Positions 27,889 through 37,789 are shown, counted from the first letter of the stretch. The stretch is 64,000 bases of DNA from Paenibacillus foliorum (GCF_013141765.1 NZ_WHOD01000082.1:62001-126000); one strand, 5' to 3'. Notes: generated by a model from the sequence alone, not told the origin. Program-made: numbers and translations.

Positions 27889-28626
27889 ATGATCTTAACG
27901 GAGTCGCTAGCAAACACTGGGATTACAGAAAACAAGGAAGATGATAAAAGCCTGGAGCAGCTTCAAGCCCTCGTTAACCGCTACTGCCTATCACTCACCG
28001 GATCAAATTGGGATGCCGAGGACTTGGCTCAGGATACATGGCTAAAAGCGATAGAAAGTTTAAAAAGCAGTGGACATACGAACCCCGAGGCCTTTTTACT
28101 GCGAATTGCGAAGAACACCTGGATTGATCAAACACGGAGAAATAACGTCTTGGACCGGATTTTAAAGAAAGATCAGCCCAAGGCAACTATGCCGGATAAC
28201 GGTCCTTTTGAGATCGAAATGGCTTTCCAATCCTTAATGAAGCATTTGTCACCTCTCCAGAGAACTGTTTTTTTGCTGAGAGATTTATTCGGGTTTTCAA
28301 TAGGGGAGACGGCCATCCTGCTTAATACGACCGAAGGCGCTGTAAAAGCCGCACTCCATAGGGCTCGCCATGCTCTTGAAGCCGTAAAGATTGATCTGGA
28401 ACAAGGCGCGCTTCCGTTGCCTGAAGAAGAAGATTTAAGGGATTTCCTTCGTGCCATCGCCACTGCCTACCAGATGGGGGATGTTGCCACACTAATGGAG
28501 CTCTCCCTGCGAGGTGCGGCTGCACCTGCTGTTGTCATCGGAATCGTCCAATACAAGCTGCTCCATAGCTACCGTTCCTCCATACCGCGTACCAATACCC
28601 AGCCTACTGCACGGATGGCGGCATAG
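27889..28626 (+). CDS. ECF-type RNA polymerase sigma factor
   Basis: 245-residue sigma-70 family factor. Region 2 is YCLSLTGSNWDAEDLAQDTWLKAI. Region 4 is LSPLQRTVFLLRDLFGFSIGETAILLNTTEGAVKAALHRARHAL. About 65 C-terminal residues follow region 4 (RDFLRAIATAYQMGDVATLMELSL...), a short SnoaL-like-looking extension seen in SigJ-type ECF groups. No anti-sigma gene is adjacent. AAGGAG precedes the ATG. Single gene between clpP and the pectin module, closed by a bidirectional terminator. Confidence 0.9.
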   Translation: MILTESLANTGITENKEDDKSLEQLQALVNRYCLSLTGSNWDAEDLAQDTWLKAIESLKSSGHTNPEAFLLRIAKNTWIDQTRRNNVLDRILKKDQPKATMPDNGPFEIEMAFQSLMKHLSPLQRTVFLLRDLFGFSIGETAILLNTTEGAVKAALHRARHALEAVKIDLEQGALPLPEEEDLRDFLRAIATAYQMGDVATLMELSLRGAAAPAVVIGIVQYKLLHSYRSSIPRTNTQPTARMAA

Positions 28627-28668
28627 CTTAGTAACTGAGAGCTTGCACCTCAATAAATACAGCAAACA

Positions 28669-28710
28669 GAAAACGGCCCTTTCGTATTCAATACGAACGG
28701 AGCCGTTTTC
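28669..28710. terminator. Bidirectional terminator
   Basis: Long hairpin: outer GAAAACGGC / GCCGTTTTC and inner TTCGTAT / ATACGAA stems. It separates the sigma factor gene from the convergent oligogalacturonate lyase gene. Confidence 0.92.
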
Positions 28711-28715
28711 ATGCT

Positions 28716-29831
28716 TTATTCCAAATCTACTTTATAAATGCAGGGAATGCCTTCCATATCTGATGTGAAAATAATAAACGAGCCGTCTGGAGCAAAAGCG
28801 GGATGCGGATGAGCGTCTTGGGTATTTCCATAGGATTTCCAGCTTGTTCCATGGGAGCATAGCCTTTCTTCGCGCCGCTGCTGCATATCAATCAGATATA
28901 TAAAATGCTGCTCCCTAAGCTGACCATCCCCTACGATCTTTGAATTATCATAATTAGAAATGAAATGACAATATTTAGAGCTATCCATCCAAATCTCCTC
29001 TTCCAGAGTGAATGGATCCATAAACCGGATGCTTTCGTGCAGCTCATAATCCTTGTGCCTGTATACAAAAGCAAACTTGGAACCGTCTGCAAGCCAATAT
29101 TCATGCGTGATCAATTCGTCATGCGTCTGCGGTTTGGCGCAGCGCAGGTTCGTTCCGTCTGCTTGAATGAGCCACAGTCTGGCATCAATCCGGTGGCCGG
29201 GACCTTCATGGCAGAATAGAATTGTCGCTGGATCATGCGGTCGAAGCTGCGGATGCCCTAGCCAGCAATTCAACTCCTCATGAACGATATGACTGGTCTG
29301 ACGCACCATATCGACATAGACGATTCGACAGTGCGGCTCATTCGCCCACTGAGGCTCGAAGGTCGACCAATCCCCTTTATTAGGAACGACATCCCCCTCA
29401 TTCATTTCAACCAACACCAAAAACTTGTCGTCCGAGCTTAGTCCGGGATTCGCATTTGGCTTCCAGCCATCCGGCGATTCGTAGAAGGCTTCCTCCGTCA
29501 GCGTATCCATATCCAATCGAATGATCTGTTTGTCTCGGCAATAAATCAGATAGCGGTCATCACTTGTGAGGCTGCAGCCAAAATCATGAACACCCGCTCC
29601 TTCAGTTAGTTGCAAGGCTGATCCGTCGCGCAAATCCATTCGATATAGATTGCGCTGATTATTCCTCTCGCTTGCATAGATCAGAAAACGGTTATCATTA
29701 GTGATCATCTTATAATAGAAATAAGGGTGATGGTTCACTTGCTCTGGAGCCGTAAGCCGGGTCAGTATTTTTCCGGTATATGGATCCTTGACCGTGTGAA
29801 ATTCATTGTTTATAACAGAGCCCTTGGCCAT
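28716..29831 (-). CDS. ogl: Oligogalacturonate lyase (PL22)
   Basis: 371-residue cytoplasmic seven-bladed propeller of polysaccharide lyase family 22, which cleaves (unsaturated) digalacturonate to 4-deoxy-L-threo-5-hexosulose uronate in pectin breakdown. The family signature HPQLRPHDPATILFCHEGPG (about 195-214), the HEYW segment and the metal-binding DAHPHPAFAPDG near the C-terminus are visible. No signal peptide, as expected for an enzyme acting on imported oligomers. Last gene of a locus with an importer and regulator, identifying module 2 as a pectin-oligomer system. Confidence 0.92.
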   Translation of the reverse strand: MAKGSVINNEFHTVKDPYTGKILTRLTAPEQVNHHPYFYYKMITNDNRFLIYASERNNQRNLYRMDLRDGSALQLTEGAGVHDFGCSLTSDDRYLIYCRDKQIIRLDMDTLTEEAFYESPDGWKPNANPGLSSDDKFLVLVEMNEGDVVPNKGDWSTFEPQWANEPHCRIVYVDMVRQTSHIVHEELNCWLGHPQLRPHDPATILFCHEGPGHRIDARLWLIQADGTNLRCAKPQTHDELITHEYWLADGSKFAFVYRHKDYELHESIRFMDPFTLEEEIWMDSSKYCHFISNYDNSKIVGDGQLREQHFIYLIDMQQRREERLCSHGTSWKSYGNTQDAHPHPAFAPDGSFIIFTSDMEGIPCIYKVDLE

Positions 29832-29862
29832 GATGACGCCGCCTCCTATCCTTAATTCCTAC

Positions 29863-31608
29863 TTATCGCAACCGCATCATTTCTTGTTTGGCCGCTGGCT
29901 TCAGCGGTAATTCCAGCTTCAAATTGATTCCGTTGACCGTCCGAAATTCAGCATGCACCTCATTGGCTTGGGTGGACCCGTCAAGGGCAGCATTCGCCTC
30001 GTCATCAGCATAACCAGCCGAAGCATCCAACATTCCTCCATCCCCTTCGCTTAAGCGGAAGGCAAATACCAGCAAAGCCTGCTGTATCGAGCGGAAATCG
30101 AACGACTTCCTCTCCCCTGCATACAGAACATAATCGAGATACAGCTTCTGCTCGTCTCGTGTAAGCTCCCAACCTAGCTGTTCTCCATCAAACGCGGCAA
30201 ACAATGCTTTCACATTCATCGTTGAAGCTGCGACTTGCACTGTTATTGATTCCGCATTGGTTTCAAAGTTTTGAGCCTCTACCTGCTCCAAGCTGCCTCC
30301 TATTTCAAATCGAAGTCTTAGATCTGACGTTTCTATCACCCCGTCAATGAGATCGAGACTGATATGGGTATCCCCTCCATTGGTGCAGAAACCGATCCCG
30401 AACAATATGTCCCCCTGCTGCTGAGCGCTTGAATAAATCGCTGATGAATAATCATAGCCGTCATGCAGGAACCGCAGGTGAATATAACTAAAGCTCTCGC
30501 TATTCTGGACATAGCCAAGCAGATTACGACGTTGATTCCACATCACGTCCTTACTGAAAGTGCCCACGCTTATGGGGCCGTTCATATAAGTAGTAGCACC
30601 GTTCACTGTACGGCCCGACTCGTCTTTATGGATAGCTTGCAGGATCGTTGATGTTTCTGTATGTTGAAAAGCAGGCAAATACATTTCCGGGCAATGAATC
30701 TCATTGCCATACCAGTCCAAATTATAAATAATATCCTCGTTGGCTCTTAAAGAAAGGACACCTCCGCTCGCCATTTGCAAGAAGGATAACACCTCCGGTG
30801 TCATCACCGTGCTGTAGCTGCGACTGTGCGGCCCGGACCATTGCCGGCTCGGCGCGTGGAAATGCTCTGCAACCATGCGCCATGCGACATCCAGCATGCC
30901 AGCGCTAAGCTCCTTCGCCTCTGCAAGGCTTGTTGCAGTATGGATGCTAGCCAGCTCTTCAATCGCTACGATCGTATAGGTCGGGCTATTATACTCCTGG
31001 AACGTCCCCAGCTCCTTCGTATAATCGCTGAATTTGCGCAGCCTTTCAAGACCATAATCAGCATATGGCTTGTGCCCATATACTTCCCCTGTAAGTAAGG
31101 TGACGAACGCGCCCATGATGGCGATATTCGTGTAACCGGGACCGACGTTGCGTTTAATGATCGCGTCGCAGGCGCAGAAGAGAGCATACCGAATCTGCTC
31201 TCTTAAGGCAGGGCTGAGCAGCTCGGAATGCCTCTGCTCGGCGAGTACCAGCCGCTTTCCGCAGAAATCGGCCCAGTTCCAATCAGGAGGAGCCATCATG
31301 GTGAGCGGCTCCTCCATGAACCAGGACCATATACCGAACGTGGAGTTCTCACGATTCTGATCCTGAAGCCCGATCACCTTCTCCAGAATCTCAGAAGCCC
31401 GCACAATATTGTCCGGCAGCCCACTATCGAGCAGGGCCAGCGCGTAAATAAGTGCCTCACGTGTTGGATGGGTATAATCCACATTTTTCAATGTACTGTG
31501 GTAGCCAGGGGTGCGGAAGGGCTTGCGAACCATCTTTACCTCAGGGGTATATTCCTTGTGCCAGCTGTCCAACCGCCTTAGAAGCATTTGTTTATGATCG
31601 AAAGACAT
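29863..31608 (-). CDS. Uncharacterised protein in pectin locus, lyase-like architecture
   Basis: 581 residues, no signal peptide. Residues 1 to about 330 are helix-rich with repeated aromatic segments (GIWSWFMEEPLTMM; NVGPGYTNIAIMGAF; GTFQEYNSPTYTIVAIEELA; QWSGPHSRSYSTV). Residues from about 340 on look beta-rich. This alpha-toroid plus beta-sandwich order is typical of several polysaccharide lyase families, and Asn, Tyr and His candidates are present, but I cannot assign a family. Position between the oligogalacturonate lyase and the importer suggests it acts on an imported decorated pectin oligomer. Function is inferred from context only. Confidence 0.75.
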   Translation of the reverse strand: MSFDHKQMLLRRLDSWHKEYTPEVKMVRKPFRTPGYHSTLKNVDYTHPTREALIYALALLDSGLPDNIVRASEILEKVIGLQDQNRENSTFGIWSWFMEEPLTMMAPPDWNWADFCGKRLVLAEQRHSELLSPALREQIRYALFCACDAIIKRNVGPGYTNIAIMGAFVTLLTGEVYGHKPYADYGLERLRKFSDYTKELGTFQEYNSPTYTIVAIEELASIHTATSLAEAKELSAGMLDVAWRMVAEHFHAPSRQWSGPHSRSYSTVMTPEVLSFLQMASGGVLSLRANEDIIYNLDWYGNEIHCPEMYLPAFQHTETSTILQAIHKDESGRTVNGATTYMNGPISVGTFSKDVMWNQRRNLLGYVQNSESFSYIHLRFLHDGYDYSSAIYSSAQQQGDILFGIGFCTNGGDTHISLDLIDGVIETSDLRLRFEIGGSLEQVEAQNFETNAESITVQVAASTMNVKALFAAFDGEQLGWELTRDEQKLYLDYVLYAGERKSFDFRSIQQALLVFAFRLSEGDGGMLDASAGYADDEANAALDGSTQANEVHAEFRTVNGINLKLELPLKPAAKQEMMRLR

Positions 31609-31669
31609 AATTGAGTACTCACTCCTTATTGGGATTATTAAAACAGATCCAACAGCTCACAAACAAACA

Positions 31670-31699
31670 AGCCCCCTGCTCCTTTTGGAGCGGGAGGCT
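31670..31699 (-). terminator. Terminator-like hairpin after module 2 binding protein
   Basis: AGCC-CCC-GCTCC / GGAGC-GGG-GGCT stem around TTTT, followed on the minus strand by a T-rich tract. It lies 19 bp past the binding-protein stop and could reduce readthrough into the lyase genes. Confidence 0.75.
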
Positions 31700-31717
31700 C
31701 CGCAGAACTTCTAATGC

Positions 31718-33292
31718 TTACTTGCCTTTCACATTCTTCTCATACCATTGCTGTGCCAGCTTATCGACATTATCTCCGCCGAGACGCTTCCATTCCTTGC
31801 GCAGCTGCTCAATACCCCATTGAGCATTGTACTGGCTGCCGCCTGTGATGACCTTCGTTTCGATCTCCTCGGCTAACGGCGTGAAGGAGGTTGCCGTCTC
31901 GCTAAGCTCAGGGAACGTCGGGTTGAAGGGAATATCCCGCCTGAATTTATTTTTCATCGCGACCTTAAGCGATTCACCCTGCACCTTCGCATAATCCTGA
32001 GAAATAGCATCCTGCGCGGCCATAATCGGGAAGTCCTCCGGTTTCGGGCTCCATTGGTCAAGCACTGCATACTCAGGAGCGTAGATGGTTTCTTTTTTGT
32101 TTTTGTCCGCATCAATCGCCTGCGGCACTCCATTCACCAGCTTGTAATGGACTCCCTCTTGACCAAATCTGACATCAAACCAGTTTTTCTCGACCATCCA
32201 GTCCAACAGCTTCACAGCTGCTTCGGGATCTTTCATGTTCTTGTTAAATACAATCAGCTTATTAGCCGGAGGCTCTTGAAACAGCCCGAACTTACCATAC
32301 TTCGTAGATACAGGCTCCAAAGGAACAAGCTTGGAGTCGGGCACATTTTGCTTCAGCTCGCGATATTCAGGTGAAATGTTCCAGCTCGCCATATACACAC
32401 CGGCTTTTCCCGTAACAAACAGCTGTCTTTCCTTTTGATAGTTTTTGTCCGTAATGTATTCCTTGTCAACCAACCCTTCGTCAAACGCCGTTTTCAAAAG
32501 CGCCAAGACATCCATATAGCGGTCGGTAAAATTACCTTTTACCATCTTATCGTTCTCCAGATACCACAATCCGCTGTGAGCGGCATACATCGCCTGAATA
32601 ATACCCGTGTAGTTAAAGTTAAAGGCTGCGCCAAGCGTATCATTTTTTCCATTGCCGTCCGGGTCCTTTTCCTTAAATGCCCGCATGACAGTCAACAACT
32701 CATCCATGGTCGTGGGCGCTTTTAAACCCAGCTTATCAAGCCAATCTTGGCGTATCCACATCCCATGGTTAGCAATCGCATCAATACCGCGGGCACTCGT
32801 AGCAATATAGGTTTTGCCGTCAAATTGTGTATAAGGCTTCAATTCTGGATGCGCTTTCAAATAGCTTTTGTAAGAGGTGCTGTATTTCTCAATATAATCG
32901 TCTATCGGTTGTATCGCCCCTTGGTCCTTCAAGGTCGACATATAGTCGCGGCCAAATTCCCACATCAGATCCGGCGCTTCACCCGCAGCAATCAATGTGT
33001 TAAGCTTCTTTGTTGATTCTGTCCGTACGACAGGTACCCATTTCACGTTAATACCTGATTTCTCATTAATATACTTGGTTGTCCGGTTGCTTTCGTAAGT
33101 CCCTTCGTCACTTGCCACTTGACCTCTGTCCAGGATCGAAACGCTAACTTCAAGCTTCTTCTTTTTGTCGGTCCCGCCGTCCTTCTTGCCTGTATCTCCG
33201 CTGCTGCCCGTACCGCCGTCTGAGGAGCATGCTGCAATTGTGAATAGAGCAGCCACTAGTATTAGCGCCATGTTTTTTCGTTTCAACATCAT
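31718..33292 (-). CDS. Sugar ABC transporter substrate-binding lipoprotein (module 2)
   Basis: 524-residue LplA-like extracellular lipoprotein. The lipobox FTIAAC ends the signal peptide, and a Gly/Ser/Lys-rich linker follows. The calcium-loop-like DPDGNGKNDTLG occurs as in the module 1 binding protein. Predicted ligand: oligogalacturonides, from the lyase genes downstream. ATG 33292 was chosen with GGAGG 6 nt upstream; a start at 33352 would add 20 residues in front of the signal peptide. No ATPase gene accompanies it. Confidence 0.92.
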   Translation of the reverse strand: MMLKRKNMALILVAALFTIAACSSDGGTGSSGDTGKKDGGTDKKKKLEVSVSILDRGQVASDEGTYESNRTTKYINEKSGINVKWVPVVRTESTKKLNTLIAAGEAPDLMWEFGRDYMSTLKDQGAIQPIDDYIEKYSTSYKSYLKAHPELKPYTQFDGKTYIATSARGIDAIANHGMWIRQDWLDKLGLKAPTTMDELLTVMRAFKEKDPDGNGKNDTLGAAFNFNYTGIIQAMYAAHSGLWYLENDKMVKGNFTDRYMDVLALLKTAFDEGLVDKEYITDKNYQKERQLFVTGKAGVYMASWNISPEYRELKQNVPDSKLVPLEPVSTKYGKFGLFQEPPANKLIVFNKNMKDPEAAVKLLDWMVEKNWFDVRFGQEGVHYKLVNGVPQAIDADKNKKETIYAPEYAVLDQWSPKPEDFPIMAAQDAISQDYAKVQGESLKVAMKNKFRRDIPFNPTFPELSETATSFTPLAEEIETKVITGGSQYNAQWGIEQLRKEWKRLGGDNVDKLAQQWYEKNVKGK

Positions 33293-33357
33293 CGTTCGCC
33301 TCCGAATATGAATTTGGAACCGTAACAGACCGGCTGGCCGCCTGGTCGGCATCCCCT

Positions 33358-34254
33358 CTAACCTTTTATGGACCCGATCAATACACCTTTAACAAAGTAC
33401 TTTTGCAAAAATGGATAAATACATAAGATCGGCATGACGGAAATGATGATAGCTGCGGCTCTGATTCCTTCCGGTGTGACCAGATTTTGCATCGTGGCTC
33501 CTTCGCCACCACTCGTAGCATTCGAATTGAGAAGATTGAGACTGGTCGTATCAATCATCTGCAGCAGCTTGACCATAAGAGACAATTTGCCTGAGCTCGT
33601 AATGAACATCAGCACATTCATATACGAGTTCCACCAGCTTACCGCGTAAAATAATGTCAGAGCCGCTATGATCGGCATCGATAAAGGCAGAATGATTTTC
33701 CAAATAATAACTAAATCATTAGCGCCATCAATTGCTGCCGATTCTTCCAATTCCGCGGGCAGGTTCTCAAAGAACGTTTTCATAACGAAAAAATTATACG
33801 TGCTAAGCAGCCCGGGAAGCCAAAGTGCCCAGTAGGTATTCATAATCCCCAAAGTTTTGATCAGAATGTAATTAGGAATCAGCCCACCGCCAAACAGCAT
33901 CGTGAAGGTAATGATCATCAGAATGAGATTTCTTCCCTTCAACCGTTTCCGGCTTAAAGGATAGGCTGCTATGATCGTTGCCACAATATTTAAAGCTGTC
34001 CCCACCACAGTGATCAATAGAGTATTTTTCATCGCATTAAACAACTGACCATCATCAATCAAATTAGAAAATGATATAAAAGTGATTTCCTTTGGCCATA
34101 AAAACACTTCTCCGGACATGATAGCCCGAGAGCTGCTCATGGATGTAGCCAGCACATGAATGAACGGAAATAACGTCATCATGGCAAGCACAGCCAATAG
34201 TACATATACAAGGCCGAAGATCAGCTTTACCGTAAACGACTGAGTGCCGGACAT
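33358..34254 (-). CDS. Carbohydrate ABC permease, LplC type (module 2)
   Basis: 298-residue MalG-family permease: six helices, EAA loop EESAAIDGANDLVIIWKIILPLS and the QKYFVKGVLIGSIKG tail. Its ribosome binding site is part of hairpin element copy C. Follows its partner permease by 53 bp. Confidence 0.94.
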   Translation of the reverse strand: MSGTQSFTVKLIFGLVYVLLAVLAMMTLFPFIHVLATSMSSSRAIMSGEVFLWPKEITFISFSNLIDDGQLFNAMKNTLLITVVGTALNIVATIIAAYPLSRKRLKGRNLILMIITFTMLFGGGLIPNYILIKTLGIMNTYWALWLPGLLSTYNFFVMKTFFENLPAELEESAAIDGANDLVIIWKIILPLSMPIIAALTLFYAVSWWNSYMNVLMFITSSGKLSLMVKLLQMIDTTSLNLLNSNATSGGEGATMQNLVTPEGIRAAAIIISVMPILCIYPFLQKYFVKGVLIGSIKG

Positions 34255-34260
34255 CGCATT

Positions 34261-34306
34261 CCCCTCCTAAGAGTTTTCGTTAGAAAACTTGCTGCGTAAG
34301 CATAGA
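34261..34306 (-). repeat. Dispersed Shine-Dalgarno-adjacent hairpin element, copy C
   Basis: On the minus strand CTATGCTTACGCAGC, the hairpin AAGTTTTCTAACGAAAACT, then CTTAGGAGGGG, the ribosome binding site of the downstream permease. It fills almost the whole gap between the two permease genes. Confidence 0.7.
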
Positions 34307-34307
34307 C

Positions 34308-35282
34308 TTACCATAGCCCGTTTTCACCCATGGCTTTAATAATTTTATTAACACTTACGACCAAAATAAGACCAATAATCGATTGAAACAAGCCAAGGGC
34401 GGTAGTGTAGCTGTACTGTGAGCCTTCCAGACCAACATGATACACATAAGTGCTGATAACGTTGGAAACTTCATAAACGGCTTTATTCTGCATAACAAAA
34501 ATATGCTCAAAGCCGACATCCATCATCTGTCCCACACGCAAAATGAGCAGAATAGCAATCGTGCTGCGGATACCTGGAAGCGTTACATGCCATATCCTGC
34601 GCAGCTTGCTGGCCCCGTCGATCTTGGCCGCCTCATACAGCTGAGGATCAATCCCTGCAATTGCCGCGAGGTAAAGAATCGTACCCCAGCCGGCATTTTG
34701 CCAGATTCCTGATAAAATGAAGGCGATTGGCCACCAAAAATTACTGGCCATAAAATAAATTGGCTCAATTCCTAGCAGCTTGACAAGCACAATATTAACG
34801 ACGCCCGTAGAAGGGGACAAAAGCGCAATGACGATACCGCCAAGCACAACCCATGAAATAAAGTGAGGGATGTACAGCAGGTTCTGGATCGTCCGTTTGT
34901 ACCACTCGATTCGAACTTCGTTCAATAGGATTGCCAATACAATCGGAACCGGAAAAGCGAATACGATGCTGTAGATGTTCAGCAGCAGCGTGTTTTTTAA
35001 TACCTTGAAAAAATCAGGACTTGTAAAGAGCCTCTCGAAATGCTTAAGTCCAACCCATTGACTCCCCCAGATTCCATCGGCAAACCGATAATTTTTGAAG
35101 GCAATGATCTCGCCGAACATCGGGGCGTACTTGAAGGTGAAATAATACGCTAATATAGGAAGAAGCAGCAGGTACAAATATTTATCCCGCTTCAGGTATT
35201 TCCATACCAGCTTCAGCCTGCTCGGCTGCACCGATTGCCTGATTCCTGCTTGCGCGGCTGCCCCGCCCATTTGTGATTTCAT
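34308..35282 (-). CDS. Carbohydrate ABC permease, LplB type (module 2)
   Basis: 324-residue MalF-type permease: six helices, EAA loop YEAAKIDGASKLRRIWHVTLP, ending NKIIKAMGENGLW like LplB. GGGAGG lies 7 nt before the ATG. First transport gene of the pectin module; the regulator is encoded 195 bp upstream on the same strand. Confidence 0.94.
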   Translation of the reverse strand: MKSQMGGAAAQAGIRQSVQPSRLKLVWKYLKRDKYLYLLLLPILAYYFTFKYAPMFGEIIAFKNYRFADGIWGSQWVGLKHFERLFTSPDFFKVLKNTLLLNIYSIVFAFPVPIVLAILLNEVRIEWYKRTIQNLLYIPHFISWVVLGGIVIALLSPSTGVVNIVLVKLLGIEPIYFMASNFWWPIAFILSGIWQNAGWGTILYLAAIAGIDPQLYEAAKIDGASKLRRIWHVTLPGIRSTIAILLILRVGQMMDVGFEHIFVMQNKAVYEVSNVISTYVYHVGLEGSQYSYTTALGLFQSIIGLILVVSVNKIIKAMGENGLW

Positions 35283-35476
35283 AGCTACACCTCCCTTCTG
35301 TTCTGCTGCTTACAACCTTCATGGTAGCCGCAGCAGTACTGCTTTGGAAATATTCCCTTTTTATGCTTTGATCCATTTTTAACCAAATGAGTATATTCAA
35401 TTTTTATCCTCTTCACTTTTTTTAAGATATTGGGGGCTCCCCCGAAAATAATTGGTATACACTGCATAGGCTCTCA

Positions 35477-37789
35477 TCACTTTCGGGGGACTTTGTTATG
35501 GTTTTCCCTGAACTCCCCTGGCGTTTGCCCGGTATATTTCTTGAAGATACGAATAAAGCTTTGCGTACTGTTGTAGCCTACACTTTCGGCAATCGCATTT
35601 ACCTTCCGCTTCGGATCGAGCAGCAGCTCCTTGGATTTCTCCATACGGAATTGAATTAAGCAATCCATAAAATTCGTTTCTGTTGTTTCCTTGAACAGCT
35701 TGCTCAAATAAGGAACGCTTAGCTGGAACTGCGAGGCTAACAGATTGAGCGACAGGTCACTATCCATGTAATGCTGCTCCAGATATTCCATCACCTGCTT
35801 GATCGTATCGTTATTACCCCTGCTTATCCGTTTCTCTTCCGTGCGAACAATCAATTGATGCAGGAAGGCGGAGATGTAGCTCTTGATGTCGTCCACATTG
35901 GCGCAGGATTCGATCCGGTTATAAATATTTTCTTTAGGGTCCAGAAACTCCTTAACCTCCAGTCCTTTATCCGATATGACTTTAATTGATTTCATAATTA
36001 ATTGCATACACATTTGCTTGATCATTTCCGGAGGGACGTTGCTAGCTATAATTTCTCCGAAAATTTTGTCCAGCTGCGCCTCCAGCTTCACCTTATCGGT
36101 GTCACGAATGAAGTTAACCACCGAATCGCTCATCCCTGAAATGCGATAAAATTTATCGTTATGATTGTTACCTGCAATATCATCAATCGATACAACCGAG
36201 TTGTCGCCCATGATCAGCTTGTATTTCAGAGCATTTAACGCTTCCTGATACGAATTATGAATCCCTTCGAGATGTAATTGAGGACGGCCTACTCCAATCG
36301 TAACTGTTTGCTTGAAATGGCCGGCCACGTAATCCTTAACAAGGTCAGCCACCTGCAGGGCTTGTATCTGGTTGCCTTGGCTGTCATCCTCTTCAAAGCT
36401 CATGATCAAGGCCACTCTTCCATCCGTTAATTCCACCGACACTCCTTTGCATACACCAGCAACCAGCTCTTCCGCAACATTGCTAATCGCATAAGTGAAT
36501 AGATAGACGTCACGCGGGGTCGCTATATCCTGAATGCGATCCAGTTCAATGACCAGCACAACAAAACGTACGTCATACAGGTTAATGCCAAGCATGTCAA
36601 AATACGGCTTCATCCGGCTATAATTGGTCTTATCCCCCATCAATAAGCTCATAATAGAGCGCCATTTTAGGGCGGGTAAGCTTTCATTCATCTGCTTTTG
36701 CAAGGTTTCATTATCTGAAATAATTTGTTTGAAAAACTTTTCCATATACGTAAGGTCGCCAGGACGGCCAATCTTCTTCTCAGTAAACGAACGGAAGAAC
36801 AGCTCCAACGGACGGAATGTGTAGTTGCTTACTGCAAACACAAGCGCGATGGCAAGCAGAAACATCCCAACCGCAATGGTCAGCAGCAGATTACGTATGA
36901 TTTGCAGCGGCCGGTTCATCTCCGGGTTCGGGATAATGCTCACATACTTCCAACCGTTATAAGCGGAGGTCAAATAAAACGTAGTATAGCTGCCGTTATC
37001 CGTATTTTGGGTTAAATAACCGCTATCTGTTAGCTGATCTAATCTCGGAGCCCCTTCAATGCTGCTAACAGGCTGAAACAGCTGATTCTTGTTTTGGGAC
37101 GATATGATCATTCCCTGCTCGTTAATAACCAAGGTTTGCCCAGCCCTTTGTTTATCCACATTCTGAATCAGGTTGGAAACTGTATTCTCAGCTACATTGA
37201 CAATAATTGCTCCTTTGCGAAACTGCGGCATGCTGATGAGCGGGTATGAGCGGACGAGAGTGATAACATTTTTATCAATATGCAAGCCAGAGCTAATCTC
37301 TGTAATTTTCCTGGTGTCGAGCCACTTCTGATAACTTGTCATAGATGTAAAAGCCTCACGCCATTTCATATCATAAAAGTCAGCTTCGTCGGAAAAAGTA
37401 GTATCGGTCAGCAAGCTTTTGTTCTCCAGAGAATATAAATAGAAGGATGAAATATTGCTGTTAGCGAACATCAGAGCCTTAAATCGGTCATTCAAAACCC
37501 GAAAATGGTTAAACCGCAAATCGTCATTAGCGTAACGTCCATGTAGAAAAAAGGAGACATCCGGCGCTTGAATAAAGTTAATCGTATTCGTATCGATTTC
37601 CCGAAGCATCATCTCGATTTTTTGCTGAATCAAATTGAGCAGCGCGACATTCGTGCTTCGCACTTGATCCTCCAGACTTCCTTTAGAGCTTAAGTAGGAT
37701 AGCCACACGGTTGAAGAAATAATTAACAAGAAAAATATTCCATAGATCACTTTAAACCTTGCAGAAATGTTCCCCTGTAAAAAGTGCAT
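35477..37789 (-). CDS. Membrane-bound AraC-family regulator of module 2
   Basis: 770-residue sensor and transcription factor with the same plan as the module 1 regulator: helix 1 (VIYGIFFLLIISSTVWLSYL), an extracellular Cache-like domain (about 45-290), helix 2 (LLLTIAVGMFLLAIALVFAV), a central domain, and a C-terminal AraC HTH (LNLLASQFQLSVPYLSKLF; IAESVGYNSTQSFIRIFKKYTGQTPGEFR). Expected to activate the pectin-oligomer importer when an extracellular ligand is present. ATG 37789 was chosen because AAAGGAG stands 10 nt upstream. A cre-like site lies 64 bp upstream. Confidence 0.92.
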   Translation of the reverse strand: MHFLQGNISARFKVIYGIFFLLIISSTVWLSYLSSKGSLEDQVRSTNVALLNLIQQKIEMMLREIDTNTINFIQAPDVSFFLHGRYANDDLRFNHFRVLNDRFKALMFANSNISSFYLYSLENKSLLTDTTFSDEADFYDMKWREAFTSMTSYQKWLDTRKITEISSGLHIDKNVITLVRSYPLISMPQFRKGAIIVNVAENTVSNLIQNVDKQRAGQTLVINEQGMIISSQNKNQLFQPVSSIEGAPRLDQLTDSGYLTQNTDNGSYTTFYLTSAYNGWKYVSIIPNPEMNRPLQIIRNLLLTIAVGMFLLAIALVFAVSNYTFRPLELFFRSFTEKKIGRPGDLTYMEKFFKQIISDNETLQKQMNESLPALKWRSIMSLLMGDKTNYSRMKPYFDMLGINLYDVRFVVLVIELDRIQDIATPRDVYLFTYAISNVAEELVAGVCKGVSVELTDGRVALIMSFEEDDSQGNQIQALQVADLVKDYVAGHFKQTVTIGVGRPQLHLEGIHNSYQEALNALKYKLIMGDNSVVSIDDIAGNNHNDKFYRISGMSDSVVNFIRDTDKVKLEAQLDKIFGEIIASNVPPEMIKQMCMQLIMKSIKVISDKGLEVKEFLDPKENIYNRIESCANVDDIKSYISAFLHQLIVRTEEKRISRGNNDTIKQVMEYLEQHYMDSDLSLNLLASQFQLSVPYLSKLFKETTETNFMDCLIQFRMEKSKELLLDPKRKVNAIAESVGYNSTQSFIRIFKKYTGQTPGEFRENHNKVPRK

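Noticed and set aside
31670..31699. Complete transcriptional end between the module 2 binding protein and the lyase genes
   Set aside because: The hairpin is real, but the lyase genes follow on the same strand without an obvious promoter. Partial termination with readthrough is more likely than separate units.
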